Shown: positions 37,378 through 45,494 of the stretch, piece by piece
How positions within the stretch are numbered: the first letter of the stretch is position 1
Layout of the letters: every line of letters starts with the position of its first letter
NCBI GenBank assembly: GCA_024278595.1
Contig: JAJRSW010000011.1
Coordinates: 62,001-126,000, forward strand
DNA: 64,000 bases
Origin: Fidelibacterota bacterium
Lineage (GTDB): Bacteria > Fidelibacterota > UBA8477 > JABMPR01
Direction: 5' to 3'
Made by a program: the position numbers and the translations under genes
Notes under the pieces: generated by a model
The model's database searches: none
Seen by the model: only the letters and a program-made list of their open reading frames with translations
What the model was told of the DNA's origin: nothing

Positions 37378-37929
37378 TTAAGCCAGACCACCAGTTGTGG
37401 GTGCGATCTCGATCCCGAAACTTTGCATGGCCGATTGCCACTTCTCCTGCTCATTGCCTTTAAAGACGAAATCCGGGGTCACTTCCTGAAACAACCAGTC
37501 ACCATTCTCGATCTCACGCTCCAACTGACCCTTGCCCCAGCCCGCATACCCCAGCAGCATTTTAAAATACTGAGGGCCATCTCCAGCCTTGATGGCATCA
37601 ATAATTGTGGAATTTGAGGTAAGTGAAAATTCAGCGTTCACCTGAATGGTCTCATCGGTTAAAAAGTCAGCACTGTGGAGTAAAAAGCCCCGTTCCAGAT
37701 CAACAGGACCCCCAAAATGCACGGGTGAAATTACCTCACTGATAGCATCATCATTAACGATCAGGGTGGGGAATATTTCCTTAACTGATTCATCTTCAAA
37801 CGACTTATTGATGATCAGTCCCATGGCCCCGTTTTCATCATGTTCACAGATAAAGACCAGGGATCGCCCAAAGTAGGGATCCGTCAGGTGGGGCATGGAA
37901 ATGAGAATATGGCCCTTCATTGATGACAT
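37378..37929 (-). CDS. YqgE/AlgH family protein
   Basis: The 183-residue protein is a clear member of the YqgE/AlgH (DUF179) family: GHILISMPHLTDPYFGRSLV at the N-terminus, ICEHDENGAMGLIINK, HFGGPVDLERGFLLHS, and LLGYAGWGKGQLEREIENGD, followed by the W-rich end. The family is widespread in Gram-negative bacteria, and its biochemical role is not settled (AlgH was first linked to alginate regulation in Pseudomonas). A second ATG (residue 4) directly before KGHILIS could be the start. It lies downstream of no other gene; a repeat and hairpin separate it from its neighbours on both sides. Confidence 0.92.
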   Translation of the reverse strand: MSSMKGHILISMPHLTDPYFGRSLVFICEHDENGAMGLIINKSFEDESVKEIFPTLIVNDDAISEVISPVHFGGPVDLERGFLLHSADFLTDETIQVNAEFSLTSNSTIIDAIKAGDGPQYFKMLLGYAGWGKGQLEREIENGDWLFQEVTPDFVFKGNEQEKWQSAMQSFGIEIAPTTGGLA

Positions 37930-38011
37930 AACTAAAGGTAGGGTTTATTTTGGTATATTGCCAACATTGTAATTTAGTTAGGGAAAATTATTCCAGTGCG
38001 GGTGCATCGTA

Positions 38012-38049
38012 TTGACCAGGCGGGGATTCAATCCCCGCCTGGCAGGTCA
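38012..38049. repeat. Long GGGGATT-AATCCCC palindrome
   Basis: TTGACC then AGGCGGGGATT pairs with AATCCCCGCCT then GGTCAA, with a CA/GGCA bulge. It lies eight bases after the stop of the minus-strand acylase gene and may end its transcript. A shorter relative (GGGGATTCAATCCCC) is at 37319-37333, so this is another scattered hairpin type. Confidence 0.65.
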
Positions 38050-38056
38050 ATGACGC

Positions 38057-40417
38057 TCAATTTTTGGGTACTAACCGCAATTCCTGCACTTCACCCAGCT
38101 GCTCACGATCCAGATGAACATCCACATATTCTCCAGCAAGCCAGAGATCAACAAGGTCGGTATAGTGGTCCTGCATGGGCATTCCCACCTGCCCGGAGGC
38201 GTTGGCCATACGACTGTTGGAAGCATCCGCCATATCGATGATCAAGCGCATGGAGGCCGTCATCTCAGCCATATATGGTTTGGTAAAAACGTGGGTGGCA
38301 CGATTAACAGTTTCACCATCACCACCAAAAGGAAAGGGCCCATAGTTAAAGAATTTCTCGATGAGACCACCCTTGGCCTCGAAGGGATGATGGAAAACAA
38401 TGTTATGGATCACGCCCCAGTCCCAGGTCGAATAGTCAGCTGTACCATATTGCTGTTCCAAACTGACCAATGCCTGATCAAATGCAGCCAGGAGGAGGTC
38501 ATCTCTGGTCTCCACCCGGTCAGTTTCAATATTATCAAACCAATGATAGGAATTGTCTGCCAGCATGGAGACCCACCGATTCATGGAGATATACCAGGTA
38601 TCCAGATATTTTTCTGTGAGTTCCAAGCCCATATCATCGACCCAGATGGAGCGTAAAAAGGTTTCCAGTGTTTCATGATAAATACTACCCTCAAAACCAT
38701 TCTCATCTAACACATGATCCCAGTTTGCCAGGGCTTCCTGAATGTCTGCGTGAGCTTCAGGAATGATCGGAATCAGATATTTTAAAAACACAGGTGCCAG
38801 GTAGGATTGACGATCGAACTGAATGGCGGCCATATCGTCCGCCGTTAGTTTTTCTTTGGATTTGAGTAGCTCCCGAATGCGCCTGGTGCGGTACTCCGGT
38901 GCATAGACCCCGGGCATGGGATAGGGGTAATCCTCACCATAGGGCTCAGCATTAGCAGTAACGATTAGGCCACCGGCCGGGTTATAAATGTGGGGCATAT
39001 CTTCAAACGGAATGTAGCCCTCCCAGTCATAATCACCAGTGCTGCCAGGTACTGGAAAAATGCCAGAACCCTGCTTTCTCAAGGGCACTTTTCCGGCTCC
39101 ATAATAACCGATATTACCAGCTACATCGGCATAGACATAGTTTTGAGGCGCCGTGGAAAAATGCGCAACAGCCGCAGTGAACTCACCCCAATCTGAAGCA
39201 TGGTTCAAGCGATAAAAGGCTTCCAGTTCTCCGTTGAAATGATGACCGGTCCAGGCCAAAGCCAGCACTTCTTCATCCTCCTTGATCACCGGACCGTGTA
39301 TTGATCTGCGAATTTCTAATTCTTCAGTTCTAAACCCGCTCTCCTCACTATCGTCTTTAATGAAAATGGTTTCTGGAATAACCTCAAAATCAAGCCAGTT
39401 CTCCTTATAAAGATACTGGTAAGGATTATCGGGGTTGACCTCTTCAATGAACAGGTCCTGGACATCGGGACCCATATTGGTCAAACCCCAGGCAATTTGA
39501 CGATTATGACCGATGAGAGCAGTTGGCAAACCCGGAAAGAATCCGCCAGCGACATCCAGTCCAGGGGCTTTAAGATGTGCAAAATACCAGGGGCCGGGTA
39601 GGCGTGAGCCGTGCAAGTGGGGATCACTGCACAAGATCGGTTTCCCTGAGGCAGAACGTTCACCCGAAACAACCCAGTTATTGGAACCACCATTGGTTCC
39701 CAGTAATTCTTTTAGTTTAACAGCCTGGGAGATGAGCTCCGCATCACCACTTGTTGGTGTCCCAAACTCATCCAGAAGCTTTAGGTGCTCAGCTGAATAG
39801 TAGGGAAATAATTCTGCAGCTTTTTCAAGCCCCAGCTTCTGGTTTAGCTGACGATAGATCAGTTCCATATCATAGTTATAGGACAACTGCCAGCTTTGCA
39901 GCTTGATGATGGCCAGCATATCCGCGATGGTCCATAATGTGGGTGTATGACCCAACAGCCTGAACTCGATGGGCAGATCAGGGTCTGCCTTGATAAAACT
40001 ATTAATTCCCTCCATAAAATAAGTCAGCATGGCCTGCACCTGAGGTGGGTTGCTATCAAACAAGCCCTGAGCATCCCGGGGTCGCAGCATGATGCGGCGC
40101 AGGAACCTGTCAGACTTCAGCATTGATTCACCCAGGATCTCACTGAGACTACCGTTTCCGGCTGCGCGCAGGAATTCCATCTGGAACAGACGGTCCTGGG
40201 CCATGGCATACCCCAGAGCGAAATAGGCATCTGTTTCAGTCCTGGCAAAGATATGGGGAATGCCGGCTTGATCTCTCAAAATGGAGACCTCATTATCCAG
40301 ACCCTTTAACTGGACGGTCCCTGCATGCTCTGGAATACCGATTTTTAAATAATGATTCAGATACGCCGCACCCAATAACAGAATTACAACGATCCCGATG
40401 ATGATTTTTTTGATCAT
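38057..40417 (-). CDS. Penicillin acylase family protein (Ntn hydrolase)
   Basis: The 786-residue precursor belongs to the penicillin/cephalosporin/AHL acylase family (S45). An N-terminal hydrophobic helix (residues 4-20) directs export to the periplasm. Self-cleavage is predicted at Gly244-Ser245 in TNGGSNNWVVSG, making Ser245 the N-terminal nucleophile of the beta chain. CSDPHL and the LIGHNRQIAWGLTNMG segment with its oxyanion Asn are conserved. The alpha chain is ~220 residues and the beta chain ~540. Substrates in the family include beta-lactams and N-acyl-homoserine lactones, and the true one here is unknown. AAGGGG precedes the ATG. It follows glpD on the same strand after ~110 bases. 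Confidence 0.9.
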   Translation of the reverse strand: MIKKIIIGIVVILLLGAAYLNHYLKIGIPEHAGTVQLKGLDNEVSILRDQAGIPHIFARTETDAYFALGYAMAQDRLFQMEFLRAAGNGSLSEILGESMLKSDRFLRRIMLRPRDAQGLFDSNPPQVQAMLTYFMEGINSFIKADPDLPIEFRLLGHTPTLWTIADMLAIIKLQSWQLSYNYDMELIYRQLNQKLGLEKAAELFPYYSAEHLKLLDEFGTPTSGDAELISQAVKLKELLGTNGGSNNWVVSGERSASGKPILCSDPHLHGSRLPGPWYFAHLKAPGLDVAGGFFPGLPTALIGHNRQIAWGLTNMGPDVQDLFIEEVNPDNPYQYLYKENWLDFEVIPETIFIKDDSEESGFRTEELEIRRSIHGPVIKEDEEVLALAWTGHHFNGELEAFYRLNHASDWGEFTAAVAHFSTAPQNYVYADVAGNIGYYGAGKVPLRKQGSGIFPVPGSTGDYDWEGYIPFEDMPHIYNPAGGLIVTANAEPYGEDYPYPMPGVYAPEYRTRRIRELLKSKEKLTADDMAAIQFDRQSYLAPVFLKYLIPIIPEAHADIQEALANWDHVLDENGFEGSIYHETLETFLRSIWVDDMGLELTEKYLDTWYISMNRWVSMLADNSYHWFDNIETDRVETRDDLLLAAFDQALVSLEQQYGTADYSTWDWGVIHNIVFHHPFEAKGGLIEKFFNYGPFPFGGDGETVNRATHVFTKPYMAEMTASMRLIIDMADASNSRMANASGQVGMPMQDHYTDLVDLWLAGEYVDVHLDREQLGEVQELRLVPKN

Positions 40418-40503
40418 GACAGCCCCTTATAAATTTTTGTTTTTTTATTGGATATAGATTAGTTGAATACAGACTTGAAATGAAATGGTTTTTCAGTAAT
40501 ACA

Positions 40504-40531
40504 GTAGAGTCGTAGTATGCTACGCCTCTAC
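40504..40531. repeat. GTAGAG hairpin overlapping the end of the glycerol-3-phosphate dehydrogenase gene
   Basis: GTAGAGTCGTAG and CTACGCCTCTAC form a 12 bp stem with one mismatch and a four-base loop. The TAG stop codon of the minus-strand gene at 40528 is inside the right arm, so the hairpin supplies the stop. It resembles the GTAGAGACGCAA hairpin at 32011. Confidence 0.65.
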
Positions 40532-41646
40532 CTTGCACAGCCTAACACCCCAGCTACTTTCTCCGCCAGTGACAAATAGGTCGTCAGCTTTCCCCCAAAA
40601 ACATGCAACAGCTTTGTATCACCTCGTGTATGAAGATCCAGCTTGTACTCACGACTGACATCAGACATCTGACCTTTTTTCCGGACCAGGGGTCGTACGC
40701 CGATATAAATATCCCGCACATCCTCTCGCCGAAATTGATGATCGGTCTTTAAATAGGCATTCACCTGATTCAGCAGGTACTGGATATCTTCCTCCTGATC
40801 CTGGAGCTCATCCATGCTGCAGTTTTCTTCCCGTTCAGTCGTCCCAATTAAAGTGTGATCGTTTTCTGGCTCGGGAATAATAAAGAAGATACGCTTTTCC
40901 CGGGTTTGCATGAACATGAGTTCCGGCACGACCAGACCCTCAAAGATCAGATGGATTCCACTCACTTTTCGGATCTGGAATTTGGCAGGAAGATTATATT
41001 GTTTGTTTACCTCATCGATCCAGGGGCCGGTAGCATTGACCAAAACGGTGCTGCAAAACTTTCCGGCAGATGATTCGATCAGAAAACCATTATCATCCCA
41101 ATTAACACTTTCAACTTTACAGTGTACCAGGACGGTTCCACCCAACTCCTGGAAATCGTCAGCGACCCGGCGGGTCAATTCACTATCGTGAGTCTTGCCA
41201 TCCACATAAGAGAGTACCGAACTCAGATCTTTCTCAGAAAAGGCCGGAAAGCGGCGCTTGAATTCTGCCACATCTTCCTTCCGGGATTTTCCGGCTGATC
41301 TGGTTCCAGATAGCCGGTCATACATCCACAAGCCCAGTCGGATCATCCAGGCTGGACGGGGACTGCTTTTGTAGATGGGCAGGAAGAATCTTTTGTATTC
41401 AACCAGATCGGGGTATTTCTCCACCAATCGCTTTCGGTCGCGGAGAGATTCATGGACCAGATGAAGCTGGCCGGTTTCCAGATAGCGCAGTCCTCCATGG
41501 ATCAGTCGAGATGATTTTGAAGAGGTCCCCTGCCCCACTCCAGCTTTGTCCAGCAATAGGACCTGTTTCCCTGCTCGAGCCAGATTCTCAGCTATACCAC
41601 AGCCGTTAATACCAGCACCGAGTACGATGACATCAAAAGTCTGCAT
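40528..41646 (-). CDS. glpD: FAD-dependent glycerol-3-phosphate dehydrogenase, short form
   Basis: The 372-residue protein has the FAD motif VIVLGAGINGCGIAENLARAG (6-26), SSKSSRLIHGGLRYLE (the GlpD signature, ~42-57), NATGPWIDE, TREKRIFFIIPE, LIGTTE and GVRPLV, then GGKLTTYLSLAE at the C-terminus. It oxidises glycerol 3-phosphate to DHAP, passing electrons to quinones at the membrane. Known GlpD proteins are ~500-550 residues and carry a C-terminal helical domain of ~130 residues, which is missing here. The gene ends just after the FAD domain, inside a hairpin repeat. It may be truncated or a naturally short homologue. The catalytic domain looks intact. No Shine-Dalgarno sequence is visible. 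Confidence 0.85.
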   Translation of the reverse strand: MQTFDVIVLGAGINGCGIAENLARAGKQVLLLDKAGVGQGTSSKSSRLIHGGLRYLETGQLHLVHESLRDRKRLVEKYPDLVEYKRFFLPIYKSSPRPAWMIRLGLWMYDRLSGTRSAGKSRKEDVAEFKRRFPAFSEKDLSSVLSYVDGKTHDSELTRRVADDFQELGGTVLVHCKVESVNWDDNGFLIESSAGKFCSTVLVNATGPWIDEVNKQYNLPAKFQIRKVSGIHLIFEGLVVPELMFMQTREKRIFFIIPEPENDHTLIGTTEREENCSMDELQDQEEDIQYLLNQVNAYLKTDHQFRREDVRDIYIGVRPLVRKKGQMSDVSREYKLDLHTRGDTKLLHVFGGKLTTYLSLAEKVAGVLGCAR

Positions 41647-41681
41647 GGTGGAAAGATAACACTACGAATTGATTTTATTAA

Positions 41682-41779
41682 TAGTCTTTCTGAACGAGTG
41701 AAACGCAGTGAAGAATCTCCTGGTTTCAGGCAGTGCGTCACAGTCAAACGGGGATCCTGCGTTCCACTCAGGAAGACTA
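41682..41779. repeat. Family C palindromic repeat, copy 2
   Basis: TAGTCTTTCTGAACGAGTGA at the left, then GAAGAATCTCC, pairs with CCACTCAGGAAGACTA at the right over 98 bp. It matches the copy at 30256-30345. It is intergenic, between the start of glpD and the end of the universal stress protein gene. Confidence 0.75.
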
Positions 41780-41809
41780 TTCTAAAATGCTTTCACCTAA
41801 TTTACAGTC

Positions 41810-42694
41810 TTATTTAACAACCAAAATTGGAGTGTTGGACCGTTTCAAAGTCTGGATCGGTTTGGATCCAAAAAACAGTTTCTTCAAGGGGGTCGCCCGC
41901 GAGGCACCCATAATAATGATGTGATCATCCCTGGCGAAATCCACAAAAGTGGCAACTGGATCACCTGTAAGAAAAAATTGTTCAACAGGAATATCATGCT
42001 TCTCAAGGTATGCTTTGGCTTTTTCGGCTGCCCCGGAATAGCCAGAGCCAAAACGCTTGGTCTTGCTTACCGTCAGTGTGCGGACTTCCCATTGCTCAGT
42101 TTTAGCAATCTCAGCCCCAAATCTGACTGATCGCTTGGTCGCTTCAGAATCATCGACCAGAAGTAATAATTTATATTTTTTCTCGAGATCCATTCCCCGG
42201 GCAATAAAAACAGATGAGGGTAGGTACTGGATCAGATCATGCGCCATATTTCGCGTGCCCTGACTACCGCCAATGATCGTCAAGGCGTAGTCATCCAGCC
42301 GCAACTCTTCCCGCAGTTCCTGAATGAGCTCACCCTCTCTCAGGGTTAATTCGACCTGGCACCCAACTGTGGTGGGCAGGATCATCTTAAACCGGTTATG
42401 CTCCTGTTTGATATGTTCTGGATTGAATTCAGCCGACTTTAGTTCATCATTTTCCGGGCAGATCTGCTGCAATTCTTTAAAGGCCCACTCCAGGACTTCG
42501 ATTCCCGGATGATATATATTCCATTTAGCCAGATTTTCTCGAGATAGATCCAGCGGACCCTCTTCCAATCCTTTATGCTTTGTACCTACATAGACAACAT
42601 TAAGCTCGGCGTTAAAAGCCTGGGAGATAATGGCTCCCGCCTTCAATGTGGGACCGGAATACTTGCTGCTGCTGATGGCTAATAGAAATTTCAT
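41810..42694 (-). CDS. Double-domain universal stress protein, module A
   Basis: The 294-residue protein has two Usp folds (~1-150 and ~165-294). The second ends MGASRATPLKKLFFGS...ILVVK, the usual nucleotide-binding stretch, but the second glycine of the GxxG part is Arg. ATP binding is therefore uncertain. GAGGAA precedes the ATG. It is a clear paralogue of the protein at 44577: KYKLLLLVDDS(E/Q)ATxKSV and GDPV(A/N)TF are shared. It follows the SLC13 transporter gene on the same strand after 143 bases that contain a perfect palindrome. By analogy with TeaD, a Usp that controls the TeaABC ectoine transporter in Halomonas, it may regulate its transporter. That role is inference. Confidence 0.88.
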   Translation of the reverse strand: MKFLLAISSSKYSGPTLKAGAIISQAFNAELNVVYVGTKHKGLEEGPLDLSRENLAKWNIYHPGIEVLEWAFKELQQICPENDELKSAEFNPEHIKQEHNRFKMILPTTVGCQVELTLREGELIQELREELRLDDYALTIIGGSQGTRNMAHDLIQYLPSSVFIARGMDLEKKYKLLLLVDDSEATKRSVRFGAEIAKTEQWEVRTLTVSKTKRFGSGYSGAAEKAKAYLEKHDIPVEQFFLTGDPVATFVDFARDDHIIIMGASRATPLKKLFFGSKPIQTLKRSNTPILVVK

Positions 42695-42754
42695 GCTTTA
42701 TTCCTCGACAGTCCTTAAACCTTTGAAACGGCTTAATAAGTAAAAGGGTTTCAT

Positions 42755-42780
42755 TAATCCACGACCTAAGTCGTGGATTA
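42755..42780. repeat. Perfect palindrome between the module A transporter and Usp genes
   Basis: TAATCCACGAC and GTCGTGGATTA form a perfect 11 bp stem around CTAA. It lies in the 143-base gap between the transporter stop (42838) and the Usp start (42694). Module B has no such gap. It may act as a processing site or partial terminator, or be a chance REP-type insertion; the same core is found at 512-529. Confidence 0.7.
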
Positions 42781-42837
42781 CTAAGAGTTTATTCAACGGT
42801 TTTATTAATCAACATGGATATCCTCAAATTAGATAAT

Positions 42838-44241
42838 TCAATGTACGACTGGCCACCAGAGTAATGCAACAAGCATTAATGATAACACAGACATGATGGC
42901 CATTTTCCAACCCGCCCGTAAAAAATCCGGCGCTTTCACCAGACCGCTGGAATAAATAATGGTACAGGCTGGCGCAGCAACTGCAGTGAAATAACCAAAG
43001 GCAGAGGCGATTACCGAGGCCAATCCTAATAAGATGGGATCACCCCCCAGATTCAGGACCACCGGACCAACTACTGCAACTGTGGCAGAACTACTCAAAA
43101 GATTGGACATGATACCACTCAGGGCTACCGACACAACTGCTCGCAAGGCATCAATATTGGGAATCACACTTTGCAGGAATCCGACGCTGAGTTCGGCTAG
43201 CCAGGCTGCTCCTCCAGTATTCTTCATCTGGACACCAATGGATATTGTTGCCCCGAAAAGCAGGACGACCCCCCAATTCACACCTGAGTTCAGATCTTTC
43301 CATGAGACCAAACCAAAGGCCATATAGAGGAATATCCCAATGAGTGCGATATTTCCCAGACCATAGTCCTCGCTCAGGGTCATCCAACTCAGCAGAATCA
43401 GTGCAAATAATGCCACGGTCAAAATCTCCCGCGCAGTGGTCTTCCCGGCATGAGCCACCTCCACCAACAATCGTCGCACAGCTGTATCCAACACCCGCGT
43501 TTCTGGCGGGAAAGTTTTCAAAATAATGAAAGCAGTGATGGGTATTTCAATGAGCACCATGGGATAGACCATCTTCATCCATTGCAGATAGCTCAAACTG
43601 CCTGACCCGAATTCGGCCCAATAGTTCATCATGATCACATTCCGCCCACCGCCGCTGGGTGTGCCAATGGATCCAACGGTCGCTCCATAAGCAATGGAAA
43701 ATAAAAGTGCTGCCGTCAATCCCGAACTTGACTTACCAGACCTGGGTGTGAACCGGATCAGTGTCAAGGCTACTGGCAACATCATGGCGGTTACCATGTG
43801 AGGACCCACAAAACTGGAGAGGATGGCTGAGATAGCCGTAAAGCCGGCCACAATTCTCCAGGTTTGATTGCCTGTGATCCTGATAATGCCCAGGGCCATG
43901 CGTTTATCCAGACCCTGACTGACAATAGCCACCGCCAGCATGAGTGAGCCCATGATAAAGAACACAGCGTCATTCATGAAATAACTTCCCACTTCGTTAG
44001 GTGTGCTACCTCCAATGATCACCTGCCAGAAGATCAGTTGCAGGGCGATGGCCGGCAAAGGCACTGGCTCTTTCAGGATCAGGATCAAGGTCATTAGAAT
44101 GATAATTAGAATATGATAGCCTTCTAAGCTTAAGCCTGTGGGACCCGGGACGAAATGATAGAGCACAGCACCCAGGGAAAAGGCGATCAGGAGCCAACGT
44201 TTCTGTTGAAGCCAAAAGATCATATCAGCTGAAATACGCAT
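42838..44241 (-). CDS. SLC13/DASS-family anion transporter, module A
   Basis: The 467-residue inner-membrane protein has about 11-12 hydrophobic helices and the conserved pattern of sodium-coupled dicarboxylate/sulfate carriers: FIMGSLMLAVAIVSQGLDKR, GATVGSIGTPSGGGRNVIM (first SNT/SNP-like loop), and LLSSSATVAVVGPVVLNLGG (second). The start MRISADMIF matches the paralogue's MNIYVDILF. Repeat family A (44251-44431) ends nine bases before this start codon, so the leader and ribosome-binding region lie inside or directly next to the repeat. No Shine-Dalgarno sequence is visible. The substrate could be sulfate, a C4-dicarboxylate or citrate. Confidence 0.9.
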   Translation of the reverse strand: MRISADMIFWLQQKRWLLIAFSLGAVLYHFVPGPTGLSLEGYHILIIILMTLILILKEPVPLPAIALQLIFWQVIIGGSTPNEVGSYFMNDAVFFIMGSLMLAVAIVSQGLDKRMALGIIRITGNQTWRIVAGFTAISAILSSFVGPHMVTAMMLPVALTLIRFTPRSGKSSSGLTAALLFSIAYGATVGSIGTPSGGGRNVIMMNYWAEFGSGSLSYLQWMKMVYPMVLIEIPITAFIILKTFPPETRVLDTAVRRLLVEVAHAGKTTAREILTVALFALILLSWMTLSEDYGLGNIALIGIFLYMAFGLVSWKDLNSGVNWGVVLLFGATISIGVQMKNTGGAAWLAELSVGFLQSVIPNIDALRAVVSVALSGIMSNLLSSSATVAVVGPVVLNLGGDPILLGLASVIASAFGYFTAVAAPACTIIYSSGLVKAPDFLRAGWKMAIMSVLSLMLVALLWWPVVH

Positions 44242-44250
44242 GCGGAAAGG

Positions 44251-44431
44251 CTAACCTGCATTATTCATGAATTATTGCCACGAAGACACTAAGCTACGAA
44301 GATTATTAAAGTTATGAGCAAGGTCATTTTAAACAGAATTATTTGCATCTGTGAGTGATAATTTTTGATAAGCCTATATTATTTAAAACTTTGGGTCTTC
44401 ATGACTTAGTGGCTATGAATTATTCAGGCTA
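44251..44431 (+). repeat. Family A interspersed repeat, copy 3
   Basis: This 181 bp element starts CTAACCTGCATTATTCATGA and ends GTGGCTATGAATTATTCAGGCTA. It is close to copy 2 along its whole length, including the core TTTTAAACAGAATTATTTGC and GAGTGATAATTTTTG. It sits exactly between the two SLC13-Usp modules, against the start of the module A transporter gene. Confidence 0.92.
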
Positions 44432-44576
44432 ATAAGCCCGGTTGGTTTTTAATGTATCTGTCTGCAGGATGTGGCTGAGTACTTCAAGCTCAGTGACCAC
44501 CTGCCAAAGCCTGTTTGAAGGATTGACCCAGGGTTTTGGTGGAGCAAATCTTAAAATTGGTGGCAGCATGGGAGTA

Positions 44577-45494
44577 CTAGCGAATGATGAGGATCGGAAC
44601 ATCAGTTCGAGCAAGGGTCTTGATAGGCTTGCTGCCAAACAGGAGTTGTTTGATGGGGTTGAGGGTCGAGGCACCCATGATGATCATATGATCATCACCG
44701 GCAAATTCAGCAAAGGTATTCACCGGATCCCCCGTCAGGAAAAATTGTTCCACTTCGATATTCCGGGATTCAAAATAGGCTTTAGCCTGGTCAGCAGCCC
44801 CCTGATAACCCGGTCCAAAATGTCTAGTTTTAGAGACTGTCAGGGTCCGAACCGGCCAATCCAGTTTCTCAGCAATGAGCGCCCCCCAGGCCACAGATTT
44901 CCGGGTAGCCTGTGAATCATCTACCAGAAGCAATAACTTATACTGCTTCCGTGGTTTGAACTTTTGCAACACCAGGACCGATGATGGCAAATACTGAATG
45001 ATGGAATGAGCCAGGTGACGCTTGTTCTTGCTGCCACCGATAATTGCCAGATCATAGCCTTCCAGCTGGATCTCCTTGCGCAATTGATCTACCAGTTCAC
45101 CTTCGCGGAGGATAAGTTCGATCCGACCGCCTTTTTCTTCCGGTAAAAGCACCCGGACCCGACCATCTTCTTCATAAACATGGTCTGAGTTAAACTTAAT
45201 TCCTCCCAGAGCTTTATTTTCAGGAGCGTAGGTTTGTAGTTCTTTAAGCGCCCATTTCAAGGTTTCCAGGCCTGGGTGAATGATGTTCCAGTTATCCAGG
45301 TTATGACGAGTGAGATTAACCGAACTCCCATGGAATTCATTGGCTTTTTCACCGACATACACCACGCCTAGATCAGCATCAAATACTGAGGCAATCAATG
45401 ATCCCATCTTCAACGTTGGTCCGGAGTATTCACTGCTGCTTACTGCAGTGAGAAACTTCAGCGTGTCAGGAATTATTTTGGGTGAGTGCTTCAT
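44577..45494 (-). CDS. Double-domain universal stress protein, module B
   Basis: This is about 305 residues from the ATG at 45494, which overlaps the transporter stop codon in an ATGA arrangement; an ATG 18 bases upstream (45512) is possible. Two Usp domains are present, the second ending MGASTLNPIKQLLFGS...ILIIR, with Thr in place of the second glycine of the nucleotide motif. It is paralogous to the protein at 41810 over its whole length. The overlap with the transporter gene shows translational coupling, the strongest evidence here that the Usp works with the transporter. Confidence 0.88.
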   Translation of the reverse strand: MKHSPKIIPDTLKFLTAVSSSEYSGPTLKMGSLIASVFDADLGVVYVGEKANEFHGSSVNLTRHNLDNWNIIHPGLETLKWALKELQTYAPENKALGGIKFNSDHVYEEDGRVRVLLPEEKGGRIELILREGELVDQLRKEIQLEGYDLAIIGGSKNKRHLAHSIIQYLPSSVLVLQKFKPRKQYKLLLLVDDSQATRKSVAWGALIAEKLDWPVRTLTVSKTRHFGPGYQGAADQAKAYFESRNIEVEQFFLTGDPVNTFAEFAGDDHMIIMGASTLNPIKQLLFGSKPIKTLARTDVPILIIR

